A stretch of 10,727 bases of DNA from Solobacterium sp. GTDB lineage: Bacteria > Bacillota_I > Bacilli_A > Erysipelotrichales > Erysipelotrichaceae. Position numbers and translations under genes: made by a program. The notes below the pieces were generated by a model that did not search any database, was not told the DNA's origin, and worked only from the letters and a program-made list of their open reading frames with translations. Positions 1 to 6,680 of the stretch are shown here, one piece after another (the first letter of the stretch is position 1; the number at the start of each line of letters is the position of its first letter). The stretch lies in assembly GCA_017475415.1 (NCBI GenBank), contig JAFVFM010000033.1:1-10727 (forward strand), read 5' to 3'.

Positions 1-805
1 CTGTCCTATTCGCTACTTCTTTTACCGCATCGCTTTTCGACAAACCAGTTTCCATTGCCTCTTCTACCATATGTAAGACATGCGACATATCGACATCCTT
101 TTCATAATCCTCTTGATTGCCTTCTATCACAACAACCATTTCACCCTTTAATTCCGAAACAATTTCTAAGACTTCTGATATTTTACCCCTTATAAATTCT
201 TCATGTATCTTTGTCATTTCCCGCGCTAAGCAGATCTTTCTATCCCCTAGCACATCTAAACAATTTCTTAACATTTTTTCAATGCGATGTGGTGCTTCAT
301 AGAATACCATCGTCATTGGATAGACCTTATATTCCCTTAACTTTTCTATACATTCATTTGTATGAGCAGGTAAAAAGCCTATAAAAATAAATGGTTGAGC
401 AATTAAACCTGAGGCAACTACTGCATTCATTACTGCGCTAGGCCCTGATACAGGCACAACATTAAAACCAGCTCCTACCGCTTCTGATACTACTCTTTGG
501 CCAGGATCACTAATTAAAGGATATCCAGCATCGGTAATTACAGCTACATTATTCCCTTGTGATAAGAGCTGTACTATGCCCTTACTACTAGCCTTTTCAT
601 TAAAGTTTTGGTAGGCAATTAGCCTTTTAGAAATACCAAAATGCTTTAGTAGCTGCCCAGAAGTGCGCGTATCTTCACACGCAATTACATCTACATATTG
701 TAAAACCTCTAAGGCCCTTTCTGAGATTTCCTTAAGGTTACCAATAGGTGTTGCCACTAAAAATAATGTTGGCTTCTCATTTTCAAACGATTTTTGTCTA
801 TTCAT
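1..805 (-). CDS. rsmI: 16S rRNA (cytidine-1402-2'-O)-methyltransferase RsmI, 3' end cut by window edge
   Basis: RsmI uses S-adenosylmethionine to 2'-O-methylate C1402 of 16S rRNA in the decoding centre. The frame is open from the ATG at 805 to the left edge (268 codons). The family is usually about 275-290 residues, so only a short C-terminal piece should be missing. Family motifs appear in order: VATPIGNLKEIS near the N-terminus, ACEDTRTSGQLLKHFGI, DAGYPLISDPG, VPVSGPSAVMNA, FIFIGFLP, FYEAPHRI and REMTKIHEE. These match the tetrapyrrole-methylase fold of this enzyme. The start codon overlaps the ricT stop in an ATGA arrangement (805-802), so translation is probably coupled, and it is the last visible gene of the tmk-holB-ricT operon. 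In Bacillus, yabA and other genes lie between ricT and rsmI; here they are directly adjacent. Confidence 0.95.
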   Translation of the reverse strand, partial: MNRQKSFENEKPTLFLVATPIGNLKEISERALEVLQYVDVIACEDTRTSGQLLKHFGISKRLIAYQNFNEKASSKGIVQLLSQGNNVAVITDAGYPLISDPGQRVVSEAVGAGFNVVPVSGPSAVMNAVVASGLIAQPFIFIGFLPAHTNECIEKLREYKVYPMTMVFYEAPHRIEKMLRNCLDVLGDRKICLAREMTKIHEEFIRGKISEVLEIVSELKGEMVVVIEGNQEDYEKDVDMSHVLHMVEEAMETGLSKSDAVKEVANRT

Positions 806-1956
806 TCACTTGTCTTCTTTTTACCAAATGTTCTTACAGTAACATTCTTTGTCTCTTCGCTCTTCGTCGTTTCATGGCGACGATTATTACGCTCGCGATA
901 GCTATTTCGATCACGGTTATTCGAACTATGATTACGATTTTCATTACGCTGTTTTTTCGCCACATCTACAGTAGGTAATTCCATAGAAACATGTTTCACT
1001 GTTTCTTCTGGTTGTTTTACAGCAGAAGAGCGTACAACAACTTTCTTTTCTTCGCTATCACTCTTTCTTTGCATAACCACACCCTTACGCGGAATTGCCT
1101 TTTCACGTAATTCATCTAGGGTTAGGAATAATACAGTTTCATGATTTTCTAATTTCACTTCTTCATTCATGACATTCATAGATGTAATACGGAAAATATC
1201 TCCTTCATATTCCACCTGTGAGCCCATCTTTGGTAAACCTTCTGTTAACTTTGTATAAATATCATCTTCATATTTTAAGCAGCACATAAGTTTACCACAC
1301 ATGCCAGATAGTTTTTCCGTATTGAGTGCTAATAATTGGTTCTTAGCCATATTGATGGATATTTGATCAAAGCGATTCTTAAACCTACGACAACAGCATT
1401 CCATTCCGCATAGGCCTATACCACCTACCATCTTAGCCTTATCACGCTCCCCAATTTGCCTTAATTCAATACGGCATCTTAAGCGTGAACCCAAACGCTT
1501 TAATAATTCTCTAAAGTCTACTCTTTGTTCAGAAAGATAGATAAATAATACCTGTGTTCGATCTAATGTGTATTGCGCGCTCAACAAATTCATATTCAAA
1601 TTCAAATCCGCAATTTCTTCTGCACATATAGCGTAGGCTTCCTTTTCTAAATCATCATTTTCCTCATATGTACGTTGATCATATTCCGTAGCTCTACGTA
1701 ATACTGGTTTATCTGGCATATGTAAGCCATATTTTTCAATATTTAAGGCATCTGCTTCTACATAGCCCATCTCTATTCCTTGTGCTGTTTCTACAACTAC
1801 CCAATCTCCTTTACGGTAACTTGAATCAAAACAGCCAAAAGAATAAGGCTTATTTGCACCACGGAATTTAACTGCTACAGAAAAAGGGAAAGATTCACTT
1901 CTTTCTTCCTTTATTTCTAAACCTTCATTTTCTTCTATTACTTCATTTAAACTCAT
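802..1956 (-). CDS. ricT: PSP1-domain protein RicT (YaaT), with long basic C-terminal tail
   Basis: This is a cytoplasmic PSP1-domain protein. In Bacillus subtilis, RicT (YaaT) forms an Fe-S-containing complex with RicA and RicF that stimulates RNase Y-dependent mRNA maturation and affects sporulation and competence. The 384-residue protein has the PSP1 core at about 25-290. Two cysteine clusters stand out: C183, C187, C188 and C189 (LCGMECCCRRF) and C220, C225 and C226 (GMCGKLMCCLKYE), the expected Fe-S ligand region. The Bacillus protein is about 275 residues; the extra length here is a hydrophilic tail (about 300-384) rich in Arg, Asn, Lys and Glu (for example RNENRNHSSNNRDRNSYRER), probably disordered and possibly RNA-binding. 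The ATG at 1956 is preceded by GGAGG nine bases upstream and overlaps the end of holB by 14 bases. Confidence 0.93.
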   Translation of the reverse strand: MSLNEVIEENEGLEIKEERSESFPFSVAVKFRGANKPYSFGCFDSSYRKGDWVVVETAQGIEMGYVEADALNIEKYGLHMPDKPVLRRATEYDQRTYEENDDLEKEAYAICAEEIADLNLNMNLLSAQYTLDRTQVLFIYLSEQRVDFRELLKRLGSRLRCRIELRQIGERDKAKMVGGIGLCGMECCCRRFKNRFDQISINMAKNQLLALNTEKLSGMCGKLMCCLKYEDDIYTKLTEGLPKMGSQVEYEGDIFRITSMNVMNEEVKLENHETVLFLTLDELREKAIPRKGVVMQRKSDSEEKKVVVRSSAVKQPEETVKHVSMELPTVDVAKKQRNENRNHSSNNRDRNSYRERNNRRHETTKSEETKNVTVRTFGKKKTSE

Positions 1957-2929
1957 GATCTAATTCCTCCAATCTGTACATGGTTTGCCCCAAAACCAGA
2001 TCTAAATTATTATACTTATTCACCTTATCCTTTTGCGTTTCCGCAATGGTGATTAATTTTGCATAATAGGCCTGATCTTTATGCGCATTTTCTATCGCTT
2101 TCTTGTACCAAGAGGCACCTTGTATTTGTTTTCTTAATACATCTCTACCATAAAGAGATAATAGTTCCATAAAGGCAACTAATTGCGTCATCGTGGAAGC
2201 TTTCGCATCATTATTTTTCCATGATATTTCATAATCAACAAGTAGCTCTTCTCTAACCAAGCCATCTACATTGAGATATTGTTTAAACATATTGATTGCC
2301 CCAGCATAGGCATCACTTTCATATAAATCATTTATATCTTCTATATCTTTCGCTATATGCGATAAGAAATAGGCATCCTCTTCCCTAACACCTGCATTTA
2401 AAGCTGCTTCCATATAGTCTTCTTGCGGCTTTGGTAAGAAGTTTACTGTAACGCAACGCGATTTAATCGTTGGTAATATACGATTAATATTATCCGTAGT
2501 CAAAATCGCAATGACGTTCTCTTTTGGATCTTCCAAGAACTTCAATAAACCATTTTGTGCTGCTATTGTAGCATTTTCTATATTACGAATAATATAGACT
2601 CTTTCCCCGTTACCTTCTTCCATTGCCGTTTTAGAAAAGCGCTCTTGTATACCATCAATGTCCTCTTTCGTAATACTTTTTTCACGACCATCAATTACGA
2701 TAACATCCCCATATTCGCCTTCTGCTATTCTTCTACAATGCTCACATTCTTCACACGCCACTCCCCCTTTTTCACAAAAGATTGTTTGTGCTAATAGTAG
2801 AGCCGCTTCATATTTAGGCGTACCTAAAGGACCAGAAAAAATATAAGCATGGAAACCTTTTCCTTCTGCTACATTCTCCAATAAGCGATACACATTTTTT
2901 TGTTCAAGCTTAAGCGTCTCTTTGTGCAT
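1943..2929 (-). CDS. holB: DNA polymerase III subunit delta' (clamp loader)
   Basis: HolB is the delta' subunit of the clamp loader that opens the beta sliding clamp and places it on primed DNA. AAA+ features are visible (numbered from the ATG at 2929): a degenerate P-loop GPLGTPKY (33-40), a zinc-module cysteine set C52, C59, C62 and C65, the segment NGLLKFLEDPKENVIAIL (about 126-143) with the LEDP motif, and the SRC motif (157-159) typical of the non-ATPase delta' subunit. The P-loop lacks the normal GKT/S, as expected for delta', which does not hydrolyse ATP. A TTG three bases upstream (2932) is also in frame, but the ATG at 2929 lies seven bases after AGGA and is preferred. The gene overlaps the 3' end of tmk by 20 bases and the start of ricT by 14, so these genes are co-transcribed. 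Confidence 0.93.
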   Translation of the reverse strand: MHKETLKLEQKNVYRLLENVAEGKGFHAYIFSGPLGTPKYEAALLLAQTIFCEKGGVACEECEHCRRIAEGEYGDVIVIDGREKSITKEDIDGIQERFSKTAMEEGNGERVYIIRNIENATIAAQNGLLKFLEDPKENVIAILTTDNINRILPTIKSRCVTVNFLPKPQEDYMEAALNAGVREEDAYFLSHIAKDIEDINDLYESDAYAGAINMFKQYLNVDGLVREELLVDYEISWKNNDAKASTMTQLVAFMELLSLYGRDVLRKQIQGASWYKKAIENAHKDQAYYAKLITIAETQKDKVNKYNNLDLVLGQTMYRLEELDHEFK

Positions 2930-3557
2930 CAATCAATCCTTTCACTACTGTATAGGTATTTTCAATGACTTCATCTAGTTCAAGATTCGCATCAATTTCA
3001 ATCATTCTATTTCTATATACATCTAATATTTCCATATAGCCATTAAATACACGTTCATGGAAATCTAATTTTTCTTGATCTAAGCGATCATCCGCTCTTT
3101 CTCTTAATTTTAATCGTGCAAGGCCAGTGCTCGCTTCTACACGAAAAAAGATCGTTTTATCCGGCATGCAATTCTCTATCGCAAATTGATTAATTTCCAT
3201 TACAGCTTCTCTCCCTAAGCCTCTACCATAGCCTTGATACGCCATAGAACTATCAATGTAACGATCACTAATAATTACTTTACCTTCTTCTAAAGCAGGC
3301 AATATCACATCTATTAAATGCTGCCTTCTTCCTGCCGCAAATAATAAAGCTTCTGTTTTCGCATCCATCGCTTGATTATTTACATCTAAGATTAAAGAAC
3401 GAATCTTTTCCGCAATATCACTGCCTATACCGCCAGGTTCTCTTGTATAAATTACTGGATAGCCCTCTTCTTGTAGGCGGGCACAAACAGCTTTAGAAAC
3501 CGATGACTTTCCACTGCCATCCGGCCCCTCAAATGTAATAAATAGTCCTTTTTTCAT
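2910..3557 (-). CDS. tmk: Thymidylate kinase
   Basis: Tmk phosphorylates dTMP to dTDP with ATP, an essential step in dTTP synthesis. Numbered from the GTG at 3569, the P-loop GPDGSGKS is at 15-22, TREPGG at 42-47 and DRYIDSS at 102-108. The lid-like segment RERADDRLDQEKLDFHERV follows near residue 155. Length (about 215 residues) is normal. Start choice: the frame can open at the GTG at 3569 or at the ATG at 3557. I prefer the ATG because it gives the usual MKKGLFITFEGPDGSGKSS beginning, has GTGAG seven bases upstream, and leaves a leader of about 20 nt from the predicted promoter at 3593-3585, whereas GTG would leave fewer than 10 nt. It is the first gene of the tmk-holB-ricT-rsmI operon. 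Confidence 0.95.
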   Translation of the reverse strand: MKKGLFITFEGPDGSGKSSVSKAVCARLQEEGYPVIYTREPGGIGSDIAEKIRSLILDVNNQAMDAKTEALLFAAGRRQHLIDVILPALEEGKVIISDRYIDSSMAYQGYGRGLGREAVMEINQFAIENCMPDKTIFFRVEASTGLARLKLRERADDRLDQEKLDFHERVFNGYMEILDVYRNRMIEIDANLELDEVIENTYTVVKGLIDAQRDA

Positions 3558-3584
3558 ATTTTTACTCACTTCAATAACTTATTA

Positions 3585-3593
3585 ATTATAACA
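3585..3593 (-). promoter_or_regulatory. Extended -10 promoter of the tmk operon
   Basis: On the minus strand this reads TGTTATAAT, a perfect TATAAT -10 hexamer preceded by the TGn extended -10 element. No good TTGACA -35 is present at the right distance (the hexamer 17 bp upstream reads TCTGCA), which is common for extended -10 promoters. Transcription would start near 3578, just downstream of the terminator of the preceding gene, so tmk and the genes after it can be expressed independently. Confidence 0.6.
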
Positions 3594-3612
3594 CCACTTA
3601 CCCTAAATGCAG

Positions 3613-3639
3613 AAAAGGCTAGCAATTCCACTAGCCCTT
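3613..3639 (-). terminator. Intrinsic terminator after the VanY-type carboxypeptidase gene
   Basis: On the minus strand AAGGGCTAG pairs with CTAGCCTTT (nine pairs, one of them G-U) around an eight-base loop, with a short T-run. The upstream arm overlaps the stop codon of the carboxypeptidase gene. The T-tract is short (TTTT), so termination may be incomplete. Confidence 0.65.
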
Positions 3640-4441
3640 ATTCATATTCACCACCATCAATGCCAAAATATTCTTCTAGAGTAAGTCCATTTTGGCCGTG
3701 TACTTCCTTAGCCATTTCCTTTCCTAAATAACGGAAATGCCAAGGTTCATACATATAACCGGTAATATCTTCTTTTCCTTCTATATAACGTAACACAAAG
3801 CCATATTCATGAGCGTGTGCATATAACCACTGCCCTTCAGCCGTATTTGAGAAGGCTTGTGATAAATATGTTGCTCCACTACTATCAGAAATATCTATCG
3901 CTAATCCTGTTTGATGTTCAGAATAACCAGCTCTAGCACTGACACGTTCAGCTTCAGCTTGGCCATATAAAGATGCCCAATAATTGTATGTATCTACTTG
4001 TGTTGCATAGGATCGATAACAAGATCCAGCTACCAAAGTAATTCCTTCTTGACTAGCTGCATTAAACATTTCTGCTAAAGCATCAGCTGCCTCTTTACGC
4101 ATCATTTGCACACCATTAGAAGCTACACTCACTTGTACTAAATCACTAGGTTCATAATCTGCTGCTAAAGGATGCTTCTTATTTACAATCACCAATATGG
4201 ATTCTGTATCCTTAAAGCGAGGATCATCTTCCGCACTAACTTCTACTTCTTCTACTTCTTGTATCGTTTCTTCTTCCGAAGAAGCTAGAACAGGTGGCCT
4301 ACCAGCATAATCATCTTCTGTATATTCTCGAAATAAATACATTCCTACACTAACTAAAGACGCAACTATCGCCAACAAGACTACCATTAGCCCCGGTTTC
4401 ATTCTATTTTTATTACTCATACGGAACAATAGTACCACCAT
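3638..4441 (-). CDS. Membrane-anchored M15B (VanY/LdcB-type) peptidoglycan carboxypeptidase
   Basis: This is a zinc metallopeptidase that trims the terminal D-amino acid of peptidoglycan stem peptides outside the cell. The M15B signature is complete: SEHQTGLAID (174-183, giving zinc ligands H176 and D183) and EPWHFRY (232-238, giving catalytic E232 and zinc ligand H235), with the family segment GSCYRSYATQ at 139-148. A single hydrophobic helix (about 18-36) acts as a signal anchor, followed by a Glu-rich linker (about 55-73) that places the catalytic domain in the wall. D,D- versus L,D-specificity cannot be read from the sequence. The start is uncertain: the ATG at 4441 has almost no upstream leader after the preceding terminator. 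The ATG at 4420 gives a more normal N-terminus (MSNKNRMKPG), but it too lacks a strong ribosome binding site. It may be read through from the sigma operon. Confidence 0.9.
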   Translation of the reverse strand: MVVLLFRMSNKNRMKPGLMVVLLAIVASLVSVGMYLFREYTEDDYAGRPPVLASSEEETIQEVEEVEVSAEDDPRFKDTESILVIVNKKHPLAADYEPSDLVQVSVASNGVQMMRKEAADALAEMFNAASQEGITLVAGSCYRSYATQVDTYNYWASLYGQAEAERVSARAGYSEHQTGLAIDISDSSGATYLSQAFSNTAEGQWLYAHAHEYGFVLRYIEGKEDITGYMYEPWHFRYLGKEMAKEVHGQNGLTLEEYFGIDGGEYE

Positions 4442-4446
4442 TCACC

Positions 4447-4469
4447 AAAAAAGGGGACATGAATCCCCT
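4447..4469 (-). terminator. Intrinsic terminator of the sigma/anti-sigma/DUF4349 operon
   Basis: On the minus strand AGGGGA and TCCCCT form a six-pair, GC-rich stem with a six-base loop (TTCATG), running into TTTTTT. It sits 12 bases after the DUF4349 stop and only a few bases before the carboxypeptidase start, so it separates the two or acts as a partial barrier. Confidence 0.75.
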
Positions 4470-4481
4470 AAACACATAAAA

Positions 4482-5426
4482 TCACATATTTTCTTTATCC
4501 TCTACCTTATTTTTCTTTTGGAAAAACTTTGGCATAGATAACTTAGGCAACTTTACCTTCTTATGAAATAACCAAAATAACACAATCAAAATTAGGATTA
4601 ATGTCAAATTCCTAGCCACAAAGAAGATACTTTCTTCTATAAAATCCACAAAGCCTTGCCAACCATCCTCGAAAGATTCTTGCAGGCGAGTAAAGAAACT
4701 CTTATTTGTATGTGTATATTTTTTTACTTCTTCTAAGGTTAAATGAATGGTTGAATAAGCTATATCTGTATCCATAGAAGAACGCTGTGATTTTAACAGA
4801 TTCAAATCCGTTTGAACTTCCGTTAATCTAGCCTCTACCGCTATCATATCTTCTATTGTCGTAGCTTCTTTTAACATTTCTAACAACCGCTTTTCTTGCT
4901 CCTCAAGGGCTGTAATACGCGTTTGATTATCATTATATTTCTTTGTGATATTTTCTATGCTTGTTTCTTTAGAAATCACTTTACCAGCCCCATCTAAGGC
5001 ATTAATAAATTCTTGAAACTTTTCTGTAGGAATACGCAAGGTCATTTCCAAGCTCATTTGGCCTTCACTATCTTCCTCATACCAGCGACCATAATTGTTG
5101 TTATATTCATTTTGGTGTTCCACTAAGCCCTTATATTCTTTGATTAAACGCTGTATTTCTTCTACTGCTTCTTTATAAGTAAGTGTTTGGATACGTAAAT
5201 AGCCACGATAAACTAGCTTTTCTTGTGTTGATGTAGGATCAATTTCTCCTTCACTTACTTCCGCAACATAACCAGATTGAATTCCCTCTTCACTCACACT
5301 TTCCGCTACGGATTCTTTTGCGTCATAATAGCTAGAAGAATCATTTGTAACACTACCTCCTCCACTACTACCACAACCCACTAACATGAATACTACAAAT
5401 AATACAATTAACCATTTCTTATTCAT
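4482..5426 (-). CDS. DUF4349 lipoprotein with coiled coil and C-terminal membrane helix
   Basis: This 314-residue envelope protein has no known biochemical role. The N-terminus is a lipoprotein signal peptide with lipobox LVGC (lipidated C18). A Ser/Gly/Glu-rich linker follows to about residue 65. The DUF4349 region starts near LVYRGYLRIQ (71-80) and includes a long predicted coiled coil at about 160-218 (heptad-like ITALEEQEKRLLEMLKEA). A hydrophobic helix (about 269-287) and a strongly basic tail (HKKVKLPKL...FFQKKNK) follow, which should lie in the cytoplasm. The protein would thus be anchored at both ends of its extracytoplasmic part. The start has AGGAGG six bases upstream (5438-5433) and overlaps the preceding gene by eight bases. 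Its place after sigma and anti-sigma genes suggests a sensing or accessory role, but that is inference. Confidence 0.85.
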   Translation of the reverse strand: MNKKWLIVLFVVFMLVGCGSSGGGSVTNDSSSYYDAKESVAESVSEEGIQSGYVAEVSEGEIDPTSTQEKLVYRGYLRIQTLTYKEAVEEIQRLIKEYKGLVEHQNEYNNNYGRWYEEDSEGQMSLEMTLRIPTEKFQEFINALDGAGKVISKETSIENITKKYNDNQTRITALEEQEKRLLEMLKEATTIEDMIAVEARLTEVQTDLNLLKSQRSSMDTDIAYSTIHLTLEEVKKYTHTNKSFFTRLQESFEDGWQGFVDFIEESIFFVARNLTLILILIVLFWLFHKKVKLPKLSMPKFFQKKNKVEDKENM

Positions 5427-5964
5427 GACTTTCCTCCTCTAGATTAACGATATATTGATAACCTTCTACTTCCTCTATGCCTAATATTTCTTTCGCAACT
5501 ATCTTTAGATATAACTTGTCCTCTTTTACTTCTACTAGATATCCACTATCTACTAAGCGTTTCGCTTCTTTTTCTACTTCTTCTAAAGAAATATCATTTC
5601 CATCTTTTTGTATAAGAATCGATACCTGTATTACTTCATCCGACTTGTTTTCTACTATCTCTTTTACTGCATCCGAAAGAAGGAAGCTTTCTTCACCAAT
5701 TGACATCTCTGCACTAGCGTTATCCACATTCTCTATTGTGCTTTCTGTTACTTCTTCTGCTACGCTCTCTTTAGCACCACCACTAGTAAGATTTTTAGAA
5801 AATAGAAAGGGATTCACTACCACTAAAAGAAGAAAGATTACCGCTACCGAAGCACCTATACGCTTAAACCACAAAAGATAAGATATCTTTGTTTCTTCAC
5901 TAGCCTTCAGCATTTCTTCATCAATTTCACCAAACGCTTCCATCAAGGCATCACTTAATCGCAT
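5419..5964 (-). CDS. Single-pass membrane protein, probable anti-sigma factor
   Basis: This 181-residue protein has a short cytoplasmic N-terminus (1-33) with the pattern ALMEAFGEIDEEML. One membrane helix follows (about 36-53, ASVAVIFLLLVVVNPFLF), then an acidic extracytoplasmic part. I recognise no zinc anti-sigma HxxxCxxC motif and no catalytic motif. The role as anti-sigma factor is inferred from topology (small cytoplasmic helix, one membrane span, outer domain) and from translation coupled to an ECF-type sigma gene: its ATG overlaps the sigma stop by 10 bases and has AGGAGG seven bases upstream (5977-5972). The outer part contains AKESVAEEVTES (64-75), closely similar to AKESVAESVSEE in the neighbouring DUF4349 lipoprotein. 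It could instead be another accessory membrane protein. Confidence 0.65.
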   Translation of the reverse strand: MRLSDALMEAFGEIDEEMLKASEETKISYLLWFKRIGASVAVIFLLLVVVNPFLFSKNLTSGGAKESVAEEVTESTIENVDNASAEMSIGEESFLLSDAVKEIVENKSDEVIQVSILIQKDGNDISLEEVEKEAKRLVDSGYLVEVKEDKLYLKIVAKEILGIEEVEGYQYIVNLEEESHE

Positions 5965-6518
5965 AAATACCCCTCCTTCCTTAAGTGTTCTTTTAATTCA
6001 TCTCTCATCCTCGATAAAATAACAGAACCATTATTCGCATTAACTCCATAACGCTTAGCTATCTTATCTATTGACTCCATATAGAAGTAACGCCGGATAA
6101 ACATATTTCTATCCCTTTCCTTTTGTCTTCTTAGAAAATGATTTATGCATTGAATTAATTCCTTTTTCTCTAATTCCTTTTCAGGATTTTGTTTATCCGC
6201 AACAATTCCTTCTATTTCTTCAAATGCAACTTCACTTTCTAAACCACCTCTTTTTTGCGCACTATATTTACGAAATACATTTAAGGCAATGCTACGGGTA
6301 ATCTTCGCTAAATAATATTTCAATTGATTTGGACGATTAGGAGGAATTAAATTCCAAGTAGTATGCCAAGTATCATTTAGACATTCTCTTGCATCTTCTG
6401 CATCAAATAGCACATTGTAGGCAACAGTAAAACAATAGTGACCATATTTTTTATCACTTTCTTCTATCGCCTTTTCATCACGCGCAAAATATAAATCTAG
6501 GATTTGCTTATCCTCCAT
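5955..6518 (-). CDS. ECF-type sigma-70 family RNA polymerase sigma factor
   Basis: This 187-residue protein has the two-domain layout of ECF sigma factors. Region 2 is at about 22-90 (YGHYCFTVAYNVLFDAEDARECLNDTW and later YYLAKITRSIALNVFRKY). A charged linker follows (about 95-122). Region 4 is at about 124-180, with the helix-turn-helix around SIDKIAKRYGVNANNGSVILSRMRDELKEHL that would read the -35 element. It should direct RNA polymerase to an alternative promoter set, held in check by the membrane protein encoded next. The ATG at 6518 is preceded by GAGGG six bases upstream. It is the first gene of the minus-strand operon, divergent from the large surface-protein gene. I could not identify a convincing promoter for it. 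Confidence 0.9.
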   Translation of the reverse strand: MEDKQILDLYFARDEKAIEESDKKYGHYCFTVAYNVLFDAEDARECLNDTWHTTWNLIPPNRPNQLKYYLAKITRSIALNVFRKYSAQKRGGLESEVAFEEIEGIVADKQNPEKELEKKELIQCINHFLRRQKERDRNMFIRRYFYMESIDKIAKRYGVNANNGSVILSRMRDELKEHLRKEGYLCD

Positions 6519-6565
6519 AGTCTTCCCTCAAAACTATAAGTGTCTATTTCTACTTTCATCTTACA

Positions 6566-6583
6566 AAAAAAATATATTTTTTT
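6566..6583. promoter_or_regulatory. A/T palindrome in the divergent intergenic region
   Basis: Seven As, TATA and seven Ts form a perfect 18-bp palindrome, with one more A on the left. A-tracts of this type bend DNA and attract nucleoid proteins, and they could serve as an upstream element for either divergent promoter. Role not proven. Confidence 0.4.
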
Positions 6584-6584
6584 C

Positions 6585-6595
6585 TTCATTATGAA
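6585..6595. promoter_or_regulatory. TTCAT-T-ATGAA dyad flanked by T- and A-runs
   Basis: A perfect 5-1-5 inverted repeat lies between a T-run and an A-run, which makes the symmetry almost perfect over about 25 bp. It could be an operator, or form a weak hairpin in a leader transcript. No regulator can be named. Confidence 0.35.
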
Positions 6596-6602
6596 AAAAA
6601 AC

Positions 6603-6649
6603 TTCGTGAAAGATACGAAATTGCGAGTTATTTTTCGTCCATCACGAAA
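6603..6649. promoter_or_regulatory. Pair of TTCGT/ACGAA inverted repeats, candidate tandem operator
   Basis: The first dyad is TTCGT-7-ACGAA (6603-6619, centre 6611). The second is TTTCGT-5-ACGAAA (6633-6649, centre 6641). The centres are 30 bp apart, about three helical turns, so both would be on the same face of the DNA. The right arm of the second dyad (6644-6649) falls where the -35 of the predicted plus-strand promoter should be (18 bp before the TATAAT at 6668). This suggests a dimeric regulator controlling the surface-protein gene, the sigma operon, or both. Confidence 0.5.
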
Positions 6650-6667
6650 TACTCTTCTCTATATCTA

Positions 6668-6673
6668 TATAAT
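6668..6673 (+). promoter_or_regulatory. Consensus -10 hexamer for the surface-protein gene
   Basis: A perfect TATAAT lies 65 bases before the ATG at 6733. No TTGACA-like -35 occurs 16-18 bp upstream; that place holds CGAAAT/ACGAAA, part of an inverted repeat. An activator or an alternative sigma factor might substitute. Predicted start near 6680. Confidence 0.45.
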
Positions 6674-6680
6674 TAAATTG

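Noticed and set aside
117..978. Short plus-strand frames at 117-302 and 748-978
   Set aside because: Both lie opposite well-identified rsmI and ricT coding sequence and resemble no family.
5477..5881. 134-codon plus-strand frame opposite the anti-sigma-like gene
   Set aside because: It lies fully inside a better-supported gene with a strong ribosome binding site and operon coupling, and it encodes a Ser/Thr/Phe-rich low-complexity product typical of an antisense shadow.
6533..6538. TATAGT on the minus strand as a -10 for the sigma operon
   Set aside because: Transcription would begin on top of the ribosome binding site, leaving a leader of fewer than 10 bases, and no -35 is found at 16-18 bp.
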